Shown: positions 4,861 through 5,052 of the stretch, one piece after another
How positions within the stretch are numbered: the first letter of the stretch is position 1
Layout of the letters: each line of letters starts with the position of its first letter
Assembly: GCA_031259655.1 (NCBI GenBank)
Contig: JAIRLF010000238.1
Coordinates: 1-5,052 of the forward strand
Length of the DNA: 5,052 nucleotides
Reading direction: 5' to 3'
Origin: Prevotellaceae bacterium
Lineage (GTDB): Bacteria; Bacteroidota; Bacteroidia; Bacteroidales; UBA932
Program-made: the position numbers and the translations under genes
The notes under the pieces: generated by a model
Seen by the model: the letters and a program-made list of their open reading frames with translations, nothing else
What the model was told of the DNA's origin: nothing
The model's database searches: none

Positions 4861-4950
4861 CGTAAATCAACAATCGTAAATCTAAAATCGTAAATCAACA
4901 ATCGTAAATCTAAAATTGTAAATCTAAAATCGTAAATCTAAAATCGTAAA
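4861..4950. repeat. 14/28-base tandem repeats at the island's right edge
   Basis: The 14-base words CGTAAATCTAAAAT and CGTAAATCAACAAT alternate to give two identical 28-base units (4861-4888, 4889-4916). Then come two 14-base units (4917-4930 with one C to T change, 4931-4944) and a partial copy ending at 4950. The last units overlap the end of the minus-strand gene at 4938. Confidence 0.85.
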
Positions 4951-5052
4951 TATTTTCTTCGTCTGTACACAGCAAATATTATTCCGCCGAGAATGATGAT
5001 TGCCGGAGGAACGAGAGTATTAATCAAAATAATTTCAGTGTGATTATATGCA
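4938..5052 (-). CDS. C-terminal end of a membrane protein, GldG-like (partial)
   Basis: Only the last 37 codons are in the window. They encode one hydrophobic segment (about ILINTLVPPAIIILGGIIFAV, written here in part) followed by a positive YRRRKY cluster, the classic end of a protein whose final helix is stopped by cytoplasmic Arg/Lys. The pattern of Ile-Asn-x-Leu-x-Pro-Pro, a Gly-containing helix and an Arg/Lys-Arg-Lys-Tyr end resembles Bacteroidota GldG-family ABC-transporter partner proteins, but the fragment is too short to be sure. The final Leu-Arg-Phe-stop is written in the TTTACGATTTTAG word of the repeat island, so the native stop seems to have been replaced or overrun by repeat sequence. 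Confidence 0.6.
   Translation of the reverse strand, partial: AYNHTEIILINTLVPPAIIILGGIIFAVYRRRKYLRF

Larger units (their letters stand above)
4611..4950. repeat. Intergenic repeat island with orientation switch
   Basis: About 340 bases are built from a few words: TTAGATTGTTGATTTACG, its reverse complement, and GC-richer connectors (TTACGCCAGCCGG, GCCGGCATCGCCC). Before about 4770 units point one way; after it they are reverse complemented. For example, 4730-4747 is perfectly complementary to an 18-base stretch within 4864-4882. A 31-base direct repeat starts at 4761 and 4837. No gene is seen inside. The island lies between the tRNA and a converging minus-strand gene, so it could absorb transcription from both sides, but no specific terminator is visible. 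Confidence 0.9.

Noticed and set aside
4631..4950. CRISPR array
   Set aside because: The 28-29-base units follow one another without unique spacers, contain shorter 14-base words and reverse orientation midway. No cas gene is in the window.

Overview
The window looks like a chromosomal segment of a Bacteroidota member, most likely an uncultured Bacteroidales relative. Three copies of the TAnnTTTG-type -7 promoter box read TATCTTTG (22-29, 904-911, 4513-4520). Start codons sit behind A-rich leaders without Shine-Dalgarno motifs. Exported proteins end their signal peptide in Ser-Gln or a loose lipobox, and the protein families fit the same group.

Layout. Positions 1-903 hold no convincing protein gene. 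They carry a promoter-like box, a long imperfect hairpin, degenerate AT-rich repeats and a run of short perfect hairpins. From 904 a plus-strand unit begins: a promoter, an uncertain 36-codon ORF, a secreted DUF6263-like protein (1067-1987) and, two bases later, a nitroreductase with a lipoprotein-like N-terminus (1990-2607). Next comes the RNase P RNA gene rnpB (about 2636-2993), with P1 pairing and conserved core visible, closed by a strong intrinsic terminator (3005-3033). ruvC (3048-3629) starts 14 bases after the terminator.

Convergent to ruvC lies a minus-strand gene (3666-4430) for a fused ferredoxin and NuoB/HycG-like protein. It has lost three of the four usual cluster ligands of the NuoB-like domain while keeping one complete ferredoxin cluster set. 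Its promoter is divergent from that of a tRNA-Cys(GCA) gene (4532-4602). The tRNA runs into a 340-base repeat island (4611-4950) whose units switch orientation near 4770. The far edge of the island supplies the stop codon of a minus-strand membrane protein, of which only the last 37 residues are visible (4938-5052).

The genes do not form one pathway. rnpB, ruvC and the tRNA are housekeeping genes, the DUF6263-nitroreductase pair is probably one envelope-directed operon, and the ferredoxin/NuoB-like gene is an orphan here with no hydrogenase or complex I partners beside it. No complete new system such as a defence island, mobile element or CRISPR array is visible. The least ordinary items are the ligand-depleted redox protein, the nitroreductase with an export signal, and the repeat island that runs into a coding end.
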